Assembly: GCA_007115705.1 (NCBI GenBank)
Contig: QXEO01000413.1
Coordinates: 248,001 to 312,000 of the forward strand
Length of the DNA: 64,000 nt
Reading direction: 5' to 3'
Origin: Dactylis glomerata
Taxonomy: Eukaryota; Streptophyta; Magnoliopsida; Poales; Poaceae
Under the pieces are notes generated by a model. The model saw nothing but the letters and a program-made list of their open reading frames with translations. It made no database searches and was not told the DNA's origin. Position 1 is the first letter of the stretch. Every line of letters starts with the position of its first letter. Shown one piece after another: positions 23,814 to 35,223 of this stretch. A program made the translations under genes and the position numbers.

Positions 23814-23880
23814 GGAAGAGAGTGATGAGGTTTGTAGATATGAGTCTAGATGTGATATGTAAATGGAGGCCAAGCCTACA

Positions 23881-23889
23881 TATATATAG
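23881..23889 (-). promoter_or_regulatory. TATA box of the opposite-strand CACTA ORF
   Basis: On the minus strand the sequence reads CTATATATA about 70 bases upstream of the ATG at 23813. It is the only TATA-like motif between that ORF and the tandem repeats. Confidence 0.5.
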
Positions 23890-23974
23890 TGAAAAATAGC
23901 GGGAAGACGAAGGCGGGAAGCGGTGGAAAGCGCGAGAAGAAAATAGGCGGGAACGCAGTGGCGCGGGAAACCAT

Positions 23975-24300
23975 CTAACCTTTAGTCCCGGCTGGTGGGT
24001 GCAACTGAGACTAAAGCTGTCGGTGGGATATGATAAGGACGTGTGGGTAACCTTTAGTCCCGCCTGGTGGGTGCAACCGAGACTAAAGCTGTCGGTGGGA
24101 TATGATAAGGACGTGTGGGTAACCTTTAGTCCCGCCTGGTGGGTGCAACCGAGACTAAAGCTGTCGGTGGGATAAGGACGTGTGGGTAACCTTTAGTCCC
24201 GGCTGGTGGGTGCAACCGAGACTAAAGCTGTCGGTGGGATAAGGACGTGTATGGGTAACCTTTAGTCCCGGCTGGTGGGTGCAACCGAGACCGGCTGGTG
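23975..24300. repeat. Five tandem repeats of about 70 bp, each holding a TTTAGTC/GACTAAA pair
   Basis: Units begin AACCTTTAGTCCCG(C/G)CTGGTGGGTGCAAC, continue GAGACTAAAGCTGTCGGTGGGATA, and end GGACGTGT; the last unit is cut short. Unit length varies slightly (about 66-71 bp) through loss of ATGAT. Each can fold on its inverted motif. The block sits just upstream of the opposite-strand ORF, so it may be a bidirectional control region or an internal TNPA-type binding array. Confidence 0.85.
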
Positions 24301-24442
24301 GATGCACTGCTCGATGAGAGTTTCATTCCCATGGATGGAGGAAAAATTTCCCTGCAAGCCCGTGAAAGACTCCATCTTCTCTAACAGTTATGAAGATGTC
24401 ATTGGTGCTCACGCCCTACGGCATGTTTGGAAGCTCCGCCTT

Positions 24443-24850
24443 GGAAAATGGCAAAATAGTTTTGAATTAGTTATTCAATTTCAAACACTTTTCATATTCA
24501 AAGTTTTGTCAGATTCTAAAATATTCAAAAAGAATATTAATCAATATAGTTTTAATTGAAAATGGCAAAATAGTTAATTGTTTAAATAGTTAGATTAATT
24601 GATTTTGAAAATACAAAATAGTTTTGAATTAGTTATTAAATTTCAAACACTTTTCATATTCAAAGTTTTGTCAGATTATAAAATATTCAAAAAGAATATT
24701 AATCAATATAGTTTTAATTGAAAATGACAAAATAGTTAATTGTTTAAATAGTTAGATTAATTGATTTTGAAAATTCAAAATAGCTTTGAATTAGTTATTA
24801 AATTTCAAACACTTTTCATATTCAAAGTTTTGTCAGATTCTAAAATATAT
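24443..24850. repeat. AT-rich direct repeat, about 2.5 units of 164 bp
   Basis: Units start at about 24443, 24608 and 24771. Each contains GAATTAGTTATT(C/A)AATTTC, TTTGTCAGATT and, in the first two, GAATATTAATCAATATAG. Copies differ at only a few bases, so the duplication is recent. No coding capacity. Confidence 0.8.
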
Positions 24851-24931
24851 AGAAGTTATTCAAATTGAAATTCAAATTTCATATTCAAATGAAATCTGAA
24901 AAAATATAAGGCCTTGGCGCGCATTTATTAT

Positions 24932-25122
24932 ATCTTTAGTCCCGGTTGGTTCCACCAACCGGGACTAAAGATCTGGGAATCGGGCGCAAACCGCCGAAAA
25001 GTCTTTAGTCGCGGTTGAATCAACCAACCGGGATTAAAGACCCTTTAGTCCCGGTTGGTGGTTTCAACCGGGACTAAAGACCCCCCTTTAGTCCCGGTTG
25101 GAGCTACCAACCGGGACTAAAG
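24932..25122. repeat. Four TTTAGTCCCGGTTGG hairpins upstream of the second CACTA gene
   Basis: Four inverted pairs of the form TTTAGTC(C/G)CGGTTG...CAACCGGGA(C/T)TAAAG follow one another, ending about 10 bp before the TATA box at 25131. They match the subterminal motif and are placed as an internal binding array controlling the downstream gene. Confidence 0.85.
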
Positions 25123-25130
25123 GCTGGGGG

Positions 25131-25138
25131 TATAAAAG
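25131..25138 (+). promoter_or_regulatory. TATA box of the second CACTA gene
   Basis: TATAAAAG lies just after the hairpin array and before a GC-rich leader (about 25160-25520) that has no ATG. A leader exon ending at 25520 and an intron with GT at 25521 and AG at 26180-26181 would join it to the coding exon with ATG 26189. Confidence 0.75.
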
Positions 25139-25724
25139 CCCGCGCCGCCCCTCTCCTTCTTCCCCACTCACACTTTAGCAGTTTCGGAACGCCGCGCGCA
25201 GAGGAGATCGAGCACCGATCGTTGCGGCCGCTCGATTCCGTCGCCGCCGCGCCCGCTCCTGTGCCCCCACGCCGCCACCGCCGCGCCGCCCGAGCCTCCG
25301 CGCCGCGCCTTCTTCTTCCCGCGCGCGCCGCCCGAATCGCCGAGCGCCGCCGCCGCCGACTCCCTGCAGCAGTGCCGCCGCCGACCCCCTGCAGCGCGCG
25401 GCCACCCCCTGCAGCGCCGCCGCCACCCCCTGCAGCACCGCGCCGCCACCCCTGCAGCGCCGGCCGCCGCCCGGCCACGTCCCCTGCAACGCCGGCCGCC
25501 CCCCTGCAGCACTGCAGCAGGTATAGATTTTCTAACTTTTCTATGTTAGAAATAGTTAATAGTTAGAAATGTTAGAAATAGGAATATTGTTAGTAATAGA
25601 CTTACAAAATAGAGTTAATAATATTACTAGCTAGTTATAATTTGTGTTAGAATTAGTATTAGTAAAAAATAGAAATGTTAGAATATTTGAAATGTTAGTA
25701 AAAAAATAGAAATGTTAGAATGTA

Positions 25725-26156
25725 GTACTAAAAGGGGGCGTTGGCCGGGCGCCGACGCGGTCAGGGGGACCCCCCACCGCGTCGGCGCCCGGCCAACGCC
25801 CCCTTTTTTTTGGTTATTTATCAAATATGTGTACTAAAAGGGGGCGTTGGCCGGGCGCCGACGCGGTGAGGGGGTCTTCCCCCCACCGCGTCGGCGCTCG
25901 GCCAACCCCCCCCTTTTTTTTGGTTATTGATCAAATATGTGTACTAAAAGGGGGCGTTGGCCGGGCGCCGACGCGGTGAGGGGGTCTTCCCCCCACCGCG
26001 TCGGCGCTCGGCCAACGCCCCCTTTTTTTTTGGTTATTGATCAAATATGTGTACTAAAAGGGGGCGTTGGCCGGGCGCCGACGCGGTGAGGGGGTCTTCC
26101 CCCCACCGCGTCGGCGCTCGGCCAACGCCCCCTTTTTTTTTGGTTATTGATCAAAT
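25725..26156. repeat. Four tandem 106-110-bp units, each a GC-rich palindrome
   Basis: Units start at 25725, 25831, 25941 and 26051 with GTACTAAAAGGGGGCG. Each has a left arm GGGGGCGTTGGCCGGGCGCC, then GACGCGGT, a short G/T centre, and the inverted arm ending in CGCCCCCTTTTTTTT, then TGGTTATT(G/T)ATCAAATA. All four lie inside the inferred 5' leader intron (25521-26181) of the second CACTA gene. Near-identity of units 2-4 points to recent expansion. They would form strong hairpins in RNA or single-stranded DNA. Confidence 0.9.
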
Positions 26157-26188
26157 ACTAACTTGTTTTACCTGTCTTTAGAAGAGAC

Positions 26189-29100
26189 ATGGACGGTGAA
26201 AATGACCCACGCCACCCTGAAGAATTCTTATTTGGCATGATACGTGAGAATGTCGGCCGAGCAGAAGTCGGCCAAGAAGGTGCCGGAGAAGCTGAACTTG
26301 AAGATGATGTTTCGTCGTTTCTTAACCCTTCCGGTGACGGAATGGAGATAGACACGTTTGACGACGAAGGACAAACAAACACCGATGCCGAACGACAATT
26401 GCAAACAAACGCCGATGGCGAGGTATATAGATTAGGTTTTGGTGATACGAAGGGAATATGCATATTTGTATTAATGACTTTTTCTTTTTTCAGCCCTCCG
26501 GATCGAGCAAATCGTATTCTAAACGAGGTCCGAGCCAAAAGTTGAGTGCGAATCAGAAGCTGACCATCGATTTAGTATCTCCAGCTGGCAAACCGTTGGA
26601 GCCAAAACAGCACGCAACAAAATTTATAAATCAATGCGGAGTGATTGTTAGGGACATGATCCCGATCACGGTTCAAGAATGGCACGAGCCAAAGAAGGCA
26701 CGTCTTGGAGCTACTTTTGTGAACAAAAGATCCAAGAAAGACCTTTGGAGGAAGCTCATGGAAAATTTCATTCTACCTCTGGAGTACTGCAAGAAGGATG
26801 ATGATGGAAATGAAATTCCGGGTGGACGTGAAAGGAGAAGGAGAGTTAAACATTACGCTCTCAAGAAGATGGCTGAAGCATTCCGGGGCTTCAAGAAAAT
26901 ATTATACGCGAAGTATATCGCGAAAAAGAAAACTCCAGTGTTCGAAGGAGCATACGAGAAGTTGAGACAACAGTGGCCTGAATTTGTGGCATTCAAGACA
27001 TCTGAGAGAGCCAAGGAAATGTCCGAAAAAAATAAGAAAAATGCTAAAAAGAAGGAACATCACCATGTTTTGGGGCCAGGCGGCTACGTGAGAGCAGTGC
27101 CCAAGTGGGAATCTATGGAGAATGGATTGAGGAATAAAGGAATCACTCCAGGTACAGAGGGATGGCCCGAAAGGGCCAAGCACTGGTGGTACGGACATGG
27201 AGGATCGTTAGACCCGGCAACAGGGGAGTGTGTTCATCGGAAACAGACCTTTACTCCCACAGCAAAACTTGTTAAGGCAATGGAGGATGCTCAAGCGGGA
27301 TTGATCCGTGTCGACCGAGAGAACGACGAGCTGACACACGCCCTCGGGAATCCAGAACACACCGGACGAACAAGAGGCAAAGGCGCCGGTGTTCCATGGA
27401 AGGAAGGGTTTTCTCAGCACGAAGATCCGTACGGTTACAAAAGCCGTAAGAGAAAGAAGGATCGGGAAGCAGATCGGATCGGCAAGGTAGAACGTGAATT
27501 AGCCGACATGAAGAGTATGATACATCAACTTAGCCAGGGAGGCGGATCTCGGCTGCAGGAAGATCCAGCATTGGATCTTAATAGTCAGCGGAGAAGCAGC
27601 GTGGCTTCCACGGAGGTCCCAGCTGATGAGCATGAAGCACCGGGGTCTCGCTACCCCGTGGATGATGTTAGGGAGATGACAAATTGTGAGCTACATCAGC
27701 CAATGAAGAACGTGACTATCAAGGTGGCGAGCGGCGACGCTTTACCTTGTCTACCTGAAGCACTCCACCATGGGAACCCGATACCGGCTGGCTATGCTCG
27801 TGTCTCGGTGCTTGACATAGTCAGCTCGTTCGAGGACCTAGATCTTGATTTTGCTACACCTGAAGGGGATCGGAGACTTGGAGATGTCAAGCGCCAAATC
27901 GTTTTATGGCAAAAGAAATACATCAAGTTTCCAGGATCAGCGCCAAGGCCACCGACTCCGAGGAATCCAAGTCCACCCTCCCCCGGTGAACGTCGTCCAC
28001 CTACGCCGCCCCCGAGTCCACCTCGGGCGCCGCGTCAGCCGACGCCACCCCCGAGTCCACCTCCAGCGCCGTGTCAGCCGACGCCACCCCCGAGTCCACC
28101 TCCAGCGCCGCGTCAGCCGACGCCACCCCCGAGTCCACCTCGGGCGCCACGTCAGCAGACGCCGTCCCCCAGTGCACCTCCCGCGCGTCAGCCAACGCCG
28201 TCCCCCAGTGCACCTCCCGCGCGTCAGCCAACGCCGTCCCCCAGTGCACCTCCCGCGCGTCAGCCAACGCCGTCCCCCAGTGCACCTCCAGCGCGTCAGG
28301 CGAAGCCTCCCCCCAATACTACTCAGACGGGGAAAAAGCGGAGTAGGTCTGCTATGGTTAGTACTACTGATAAGGTAGTACATAAGACCACGAAGATACC
28401 AGAGCCATCACTAAAGCCTCTTCCCAAGAGAGCTTATGACCGGACTACCGAGGAAAACGAGGCGATAGTACGCGCCGAAGTGAAGGCATTTCTTGCACCG
28501 AAAGTGCCTGAGCCCAAGCCGACATACACGCAGAAACAAAAGGACTGGGCTTATGCTATGCTTACTGCAGAGCCCCAATATAAGATGAATCTGCCATCAG
28601 ACTATAAACGCGAAATTGAAAGGCAAAGTGACTTGGCCAAGGCAAAAAGAAGCGGGAAACAAATTCCCCAGCTTGGAGAACAGAAGAATCAATCGGTCGC
28701 CCCGCTCATAGTCGGCCCCCTCGATATCGATACGTCCTTCAGAGCCGATTTGGAAGAGGACCAATTGTTATTGGACCCCAGAGTAGTAGCAGCTGCACAA
28801 CTATTGGGTTTAACTGTAAGGGAGGCAAAACAGAACGCGGCCCTCTTGAATGTGCCTCTTCTACTTATGTTAGGCCTTGAAGAAGCGCCACTGGGAGAGG
28901 TAGTAGAGCAATATGTACTGGGGGGGGGGCCTCTGATCAAGCCTGAGGATGAACGCGGTCTATCAACACATATGCGAAATCTGCTCGGCTGGTACAAGGT
29001 GCATATACAAAAAAAGGACTTCAAACGTTGGATCCTCTTGGACGTTAGAGAGGAGCATTACTTCAAAAAATACATGGTACATATTCCAATGGACGAATTG

Positions 29101-30113
29101 TTTCACATATTCAATCAGCGCGATCTCGACAAGTCTACCATCAGTTGCTATTGTCTGTAAGTGATTTATATTCAAGTATCTAGCTAAGCTCGTTCATTGC
29201 CTATATATCTTCATTAACTATATGATTTTTGTATGCTATTATGCAGATTTAAGATGTTTGAATGCAAACAAAAGGGAATCCATGACGTTGGGTTCATTGA
29301 CCCATATATCATTAATGAAAGGATGTTAAAAGATTTCCCCAGAGACGTGGAGAGGGACCTCTTCAGATTTTTTTTGAAGCAAAGTCTTAAAAGAGAACTT
29401 CTCTTTCCTTACAACTTCAAGTGAGTGTTTCTATCTTCTAGACATTCATTTTTGCTTACTCGATGTTAAGTGTAATTGATGAGTTATGCATGCGTGTCTG
29501 CAGTTTCCACTGGATTCTGCTAAAGATTCAATTGGACACATCAACTGTTCATATCTTGGACTCATTGGATAAGCCCGACGTCCTGTTTAGCGACATGAAA
29601 GAAATGCTGCAAAAGTAATTTCAATCATTACCCGACTATATCAGCTCCTTTCATTAATTTGCTGATATGAAGTATTTAATAACTCATTTGCTCATTTTCT
29701 TTGCCCTGTAGAGTTTGGACACGTTTCAGAAGGTCGGTAACAGGTGAATTCAAAGAACATCTAACTTTTAAAAAGAAAAAGGGTTTGACGCAACCACCGG
29801 GGACCAATCTCTGTGGATTCTACGTCTGCGAGTTCATCCGGTGGTATACCAGTGAGCGGAGAGCACATTCCACGGACTTTGATGTACGTAAATAATATTC
29901 ACAGTTTTCTTTTATTATAATCATTTGTGTTGAGTTTCATCCAACTTATATATATCCATATCGATCTTCTTAAAGTTGTATGTGATGCGGGAGAAGCTCG
30001 TACCAACCCAGCGCCTAAAAGCAATTCAAGAGGAGCTGGCAGGATTCATCATGAGGGAGGTCCTCGATCCGAAAGGAGAACACTATGTGGAGGACGAAGA
30101 ACGCTATTTGTAA
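26189..30113 (+). CDS. Second CACTA gene: plant transposase-like protein with C-terminal Ulp1/C48 protease
   Basis: Six exons joined by GT-AG sites in frame: 26189-26422, 26494-29156, 29247-29420, 29504-29614, 29712-29883, 29976-30113; 1163 residues, no internal stop. Residues about 80-480 resemble the plant En/Spm second protein: basic, with LVSPAGKPLEP and WYGHGGSLDPATGECV, then a coiled-coil-like stretch. Residues about 560-690 are a Pro/Ser/Thr repeat tract. The C-terminus is a C48 (Ulp1/SENP-like) cysteine protease with His1026 (FHWILLKI), Asp1043 (VHILDSLD), Gln1088 and Cys1095 (QPPGTNLCGFYVCEF), so the catalytic set is complete. Such fusions are common in plant CACTA and MULE elements; their role, perhaps removing SUMO from host or element proteins, is unproven. 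The long uninterrupted frame starting at 26458 actually begins in intron 1. Confidence 0.85.
27940..28320 (+). repeat. In-frame minisatellite coding the Pro-rich linker
   Basis: Two arrays adjoin: 39-bp units coding TPPPSPPxAPRQP (about 28004-28155) and 36-bp units coding TPSPSAPPARQP (about 28156-28300). Unit copies are nearly identical, so the linker length is likely to vary between copies of the element. Confidence 0.85.
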
Positions 30114-30371
30114 TTTAGTGATCTCCATGTAACTTAGTTTGTTTTGAAACTTGTTTGAAAAATAGTTGTACATACACTTGTTTGAAATTGTAGTATATAC
30201 AGTCGCAAGACATCGTATAATATTATATATGCATGCACCAACATGTAATGTGTATGTACTAGTCGTAGAATATAGGTACGGAAACTCGTTTGAAATTCAA
30301 ATGAACCCTAATTAAGCATAAACCCTAAACCTATAATCTGAAACAGCAATAAAAATAAAAACAAAAACAGA

Positions 30372-30575
30372 ACACTTTAGTCCCGGTTCTCATTACGAAC
30401 CGGGACTAAAGGTCCCCGAGACGGCTCACCCAGCCTTGCCCACGTGGACGGCCATTAGTCCCGGTTCGTTTGCAACCGGGACTAAAGGCTGAGGGCCTTT
30501 AATCGCGCTTTGCTAGTCCCGGTTTGGAAACCGGGACTAAAGGCCGTTACAGACCGGGATTAATGGCCCTTTTTC
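30372..30575. repeat. Right subterminal repeat array of the CACTA element
   Basis: Copies of TTTAGTCCCGGTT and AACCGGGACTAAAGG alternate in hairpin pairs up to the right terminal repeat, mirroring the left end. Confidence 0.85.
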
Positions 30576-31252
30576 CACCAGTGAATTGATCCCTACATAT
30601 ATATTCGAATATATTTTCTTTTGCCCGAGTTTGTGAGTCCTCTATCACCAATGTTATGGCCAGTGGAACATTTATTTTTGGGGACCAATATGTCAAGTTA
30701 CAGGAAAATACCCTAGCTTCATGAATTCAAAATATTACTTGTTTAAAATTTTCACTGGCATGACATTTACTTTTGGTCAAAGATAAAAGTCATAACAAAA
30801 ATCACCAACCGGTTAGCACAAACTTGCTTGCCTTCCAACTCCTTTTTTCAACCTAAGTCCTCACACAACTTTGGTTGGGAGATGTATTTAAGCACTTAAT
30901 TAGTCTCATCTTTTACTTCACTTATACATGTACAATGATAATTCTTAGATCAAATGTGTAATAAACTTATACGAAAACCGTGAGAAATAGTCTTTCCACA
31001 TCTTGAGATATCCAGGTGTTGCATTGTGCTACAAAAGGTGTATAATAAAAATGGATGACTTGTGAAGAGTGTATGATCTCTATTATTTCCTTCCTTTGTT
31101 TGCATATAATAACCCTAATTATGGTTTGACACACAAAATAGAAGAGTGAGCCAGCTAAGACCAGCCACACCTACGCGCCAATTTCATCTGAAAAGTTGCT
31201 TCTTATATTTAGTTCACTTGTTTGCCACACTGTGTTGAATCATCTGTGTGGG

Positions 31253-31410
31253 CAGTGGCGGAGCCACCATGTAGCTATTGGGTTCACATGAACCCAATAA
31301 AATTAGCTTATCCTCTCTATAATCAGTACATACTTAATATTTATATATACTTTAAATCTATTCTTACAAAGCATCGAACCCAATAAATTTTTGTGCTAGC
31401 TTCGCCCCTG
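31253..31410. mobile_element. hAT-type MITE
   Basis: 158 bp, starting CAGTGGCGGAGC and ending GCTTCGCCCCTG, an inverted pair typical of hAT elements. Flanks TGTGTGGG (31245-31252) and TCTGTGGG (31411-31418) form an 8-bp target duplication with one mismatch. Confidence 0.8.
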
Positions 31411-32620
31411 TCTGTGGGTACCTTTGTCAAATGAATAACCATTTTTTTGTACTCTTTCCAGTCTTACTCCACACAACCTGGCACAAAGGGTCCCACACAT
31501 GCATGAAAGAAGCGAACCAAGTATATGAATCGCTTGTTGTGTCAGACTGCAAGCATCGATGCTCTACACTGAAGAACCGATTCTAATACCCATTGGAACC
31601 GCTTTTTGAGCACATTGTGGCTGGTCTAATGTAGTTAACCTAGATTTATGGCATGTCATGAAAATTTGCTATCTCTAGTGTGCCTAACACAAAGATCAAG
31701 GCAAAAGCATCGACGCATCAGGCGCTTCAGGTTTCAATCAACCTCCATCGAAGACCATGTGGAGAAATCGTGATGACATCTCACTTTCTCCTAGCACCAA
31801 GAGGTTTCATCCCTGGTGTTGGTGAGGAAGGGTGTCGTTGGAGGCCTGTGATCCCCGATTGCGACAAAGGACCTGATTGCTTTCTATCCTTTGTTTTAAG
31901 GTCCGTGATGTAAAAGTTTAGGATTGTTTTCCTAATTTATGTAATATATGGGGTTCAATTTGTAAAATGTACCACACCGCTGATGAGTTGATCCGGTATC
32001 CATGTCCCTTTAGGGCCTTTTCCATGTTAAAAAAGTAATATAAGACCACTCTGTAAACCATGACATGCATACATAGAGAAATTGACGTACGCTGTTACTA
32101 TCATGTGTCTTTCGTGTTTTATATCTGATTATTGTTATGATGCAAATACATTAAACAACTTCATCAAAGCAGTCATCAACCATAAGAATACACATAGGAG
32201 GTGTCGTTCTACATAACAAAACTACTACACATACGATACAATCATTTCCATCACGATTTTGGTACGATGAGTAATCCAACTATAGAGCTGCGTGAAGCAA
32301 GCGTGATGGATGGTTCGCTTCAATCGTCGTACAAGTGTTGGGTGGTTTTTTGTCGTATGTATATCACCGTTGTTCTACACAAATCTACTGGTTAATCATG
32401 CATGTGTAAGGTTATGATGTAAATGCATTGCACAACTCCGTCTAAGCTACGGCCAACCATAAAAAGAATAGATGTCATTTTACGTATATATGTTCCACTA
32501 ATTAAGCATGCTACTCAACTAATGCAACCACATTATATGTCAATAATTTTACTACGTACACAAATTGCACACAAGTTTTGTCGTGTCCACTCGTTAAGAC
32601 AAGCATTTTACTAACAACTA

Positions 32621-32880
32621 CTCCCTATGTTCCTTATATGATATACGGTGTATAGTTTTCTATGACTTTTTGGAATATAAGATGTATTGAGAGATTGTGG
32701 GATTTATTATGCTAATTTAGAATGTAATTAGATCAGGGGAGAGAGGACGCCGAGATTTCGCTATTTTTGTTAATCACCTAGGGGTATTGACATCTAAAAG
32801 CAACAAAATTTATCCTCCTAGCCTGTGTGTTATATTTGTGCAAGAAAACTATACACCTTATATTAAAGAACGGTGAAAGT
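32621..32880. mobile_element. Stowaway-like MITE with long inverted arms
   Basis: The left arm CTCCCTATGTTCCTTATATG continues to GGTGTATAGTTTTC; the right arm begins GAAAACTATACACC and ends near GAACGGTGAAAG. TA precedes the left end and follows the right end. Arms are about 40 bp with several mismatches, so the copy is fairly old. Confidence 0.65.
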
Positions 32881-35223
32881 AATACTCTGTGTGCAAAGAG
32901 ATTCCATTAGATGCTAACGAAATAACTTACTTGTGGCTATGGTTTGTATCACATATCAGCATAATATTATGTCAAAGTCTCATCCTAACGAAATAAAAAT
33001 GCTACCTATTTTTAAACGGAGGGAGTACGTAGTTGACCAAATTAATATAATATTGGTAGCATCAGCTTTCTTTGTACATGTATAAACCATCACAATACAA
33101 CATACTTATGATTCCTATGGCAACACAAGCATATTTAGTTTGTCGTGTTACAAATTTTCCAATATAGATGAAGCTCGACAGCTCTGCATCGACTCTTCTG
33201 TAAGGAAGATGAAGTCCCGTGAACACTCTCCAGCAACTCGTAGGAAGAGGAGGTTGCATATTTTAACTAATCCCCCCTTTCCATGAATATTTTCATGATT
33301 TTTCATTCAAATTTAAACTAAAATTATAACAAGAATTATGGAGCAGAGAGAGTAGCTCGGGACATGTAATTAAACTAGCTCGAGCATGTACAAGGACCGG
33401 TAGTTTTCGCATGCTTCTACATAATATTCAAGAAACTAAAATATGTGACACATTTGAAGATAATGCACTATATTATATTACTTAAAAAGGCATCCCGGTG
33501 CATGAAGCTTCCGCTTTGTGCGGGATCTGGGTAAAGGTTAGACCACTTAGGGTCTATTACGTAATTTAAAAAAAATCCCCTTCTCTTTCCCTCGTGAGAT
33601 ACGACATCTGTTCATATCGAAAAAAATAAAATGTGGCGAATCTCTTCAAGAACTTTGATACTCCCTCTAGTCCAAAATACTTGTCTAAAAGAATATGTAT
33701 TTAGACATATTTTAGTGTATAGATTCAATCATTTTATTAAAAATATATATGCTAGCAGATGTATTTATCACATAGAAAAAACAACGTAGAAAATCGGTAA
33801 AGTACTGCCAACAAGAGGTGGTAGCTCCTTAAGTCCGGAGAGTTCTACTCTCCCTCTAGCAACGGCAGCATTCTAAGGAGTATTTTCATGGAATACTCCA
33901 ACGCGAGGCGTATTGATAGTACTTACGTCTTGATTAGCTCATCGGCTTTGACCTTTTGTACGATTGTGATGGGTGTCTCGCTGCTGCTATCTGAAACTTT
34001 TCCACGCTAGTTTGTGTGGCGGCTTGGGCATGCATGGCAACTGAACCGTTGCTTCTGCCCCGGGGATGGCGATAGAAAGTGTTTTGTTTTGTCCTCCCAG
34101 GCGCGTGCCTTCTCTTGTTTTCTTTCGACGGATTCGACGGCAACCCACACTGAGAAAATGACAGCTCGTGTGCTGAGCTGTTCGCATGTCTGGACACATT
34201 TTATCGTATTTAGCGTTCTTTTCGCGGGGCACATGTTCTAGCATAGTGCATATTTCTGTTTTTCAATAGATTTTTGAGATTCAAATCCTAATAAAATTCA
34301 CCTATATACTTCACTCTCTACGGGTTTTTTATATCACAATTGGCGGTCCAAGGAGCAAATTTTATTATTTCTATCTTGTTCCGACTTGTGACCCAGTCCA
34401 CAAGCCACGAGTCCCCTCTCCGTCCATGCAACAGACGGACCAGAAGATCAATTCAGGAATCAGCCATCAGGATAGATTACACACTCATATCTTGTTCCAA
34501 ACTTTAATATCACAATTTTTCACGATAACAGAACTCTATATGTTGTAATAATAGATTTTGATGCAATACTGAAGTTCTGAAACACAGCTTTGAAACACTA
34601 ATGATCTTTTTTTCCCAGGCCTAATCACCAGTTGGTGCTAAATACATGAACACAACCTAGTTCATCCGACCTTTAGAAGTGGTGAACCCATTGCAATCCC
34701 TGTTCCATCTCATCTTTTGCACTGTGAAAGCAGGCGCATGCATTACTGTACTGCTGGAAATTATGTGCACTACTTCCTATCATCCTATACTTGCAGATGG
34801 GAAGAGGACTGAATGCGGAAACTCCGTTCAAAAAAAAAAAGCGGAAACAATTCCGATTTGCATCCTTCTGTCTGTCTGTCAGTTCAGTTCCTCATCCCAT
34901 GTCTGCTGTCACCTGTGACAAGTTGGGAAACCATCCTGTCTCACTGAAACAAAGAAACACAAAGGACAGATAAGACTCAATTTTTTAGAACAAAATAAAA
35001 CTGAGAACATCTGGCCAGGATGTTCCAGGTCTGAACCATGAGAGGACACTAAGTATCAGTGCAATGTACAATACTAGTTTCAAGTGACTTTGATGAGAAA
35101 ATCTTTTGTTTTCAAGACAGGTTGGATTTGAACAAGAGACTTCACAAATTACCTCCGACGTAAGAAAACTGACAGGTTTCGGACACTAGAAAACTAAGTT
35201 CAATCGGGAATAGTTTGTGGGTA

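Larger units (their letters stand above)
18768..30583 (+). mobile_element. Complete CACTA (En/Spm-type, DTC) DNA transposon
   Basis: The left end is CACTAGTGGAAAAAG and the right end CTTTTTCCACCAGTG, inverted repeats with one mismatch over 15 bp. The 3-bp target duplication AAT is present at 18765-18767 and 30584-30586. Length is 11,816 bp. Subterminal arrays of TTTAGTCCCGG and its complement sit at both ends. Inside are a TNP2-type transposase (19763-23083, plus), a small opposite-strand ORF (23813-23286), several repeat blocks (23975-26156), and a spliced second gene ending in a Ulp1-like protease (26189-30113, plus). Both large genes are free of stops in my reconstruction, so the element may be autonomous or recently so. 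It resembles Triticeae CACTA families of the Caspar/Jorge kind; the exact family is not assigned. Confidence 0.95.
30587..35223. other. Intergenic DNA between CACTA element and GSH2
   Basis: No gene is supported. It holds the hAT-type MITE at 31253-31410, the Stowaway-like element at 32621-32880, a stray Stowaway right end near 33012-33029 (AACGGAGGGAGTA) and a left end near 33660-33730 (CTCCCTCTAGTCCAAAATACTTGTC). The last few hundred bases before 35224 probably include the GSH2 3' UTR. Short frames near 31680 and 34014 have no recognisable domain. Confidence 0.4.

Noticed and set aside
25104..25566. Ala/Gly/Arg-rich frames on both strands in the CACTA leader
   Set aside because: No ATG on the plus strand before the 25521 splice donor, and the minus frames are low complexity; best seen as a GC-rich 5' UTR.
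25725..26156. CRISPR-like regular repeats
   Set aside because: Units are whole tandem copies without unique spacers, in a plant nuclear transposon.
27937..28383. Frames on both strands over the Pro-rich repeat
   Set aside because: Repetitive by-products of the minisatellite in the second CACTA gene.
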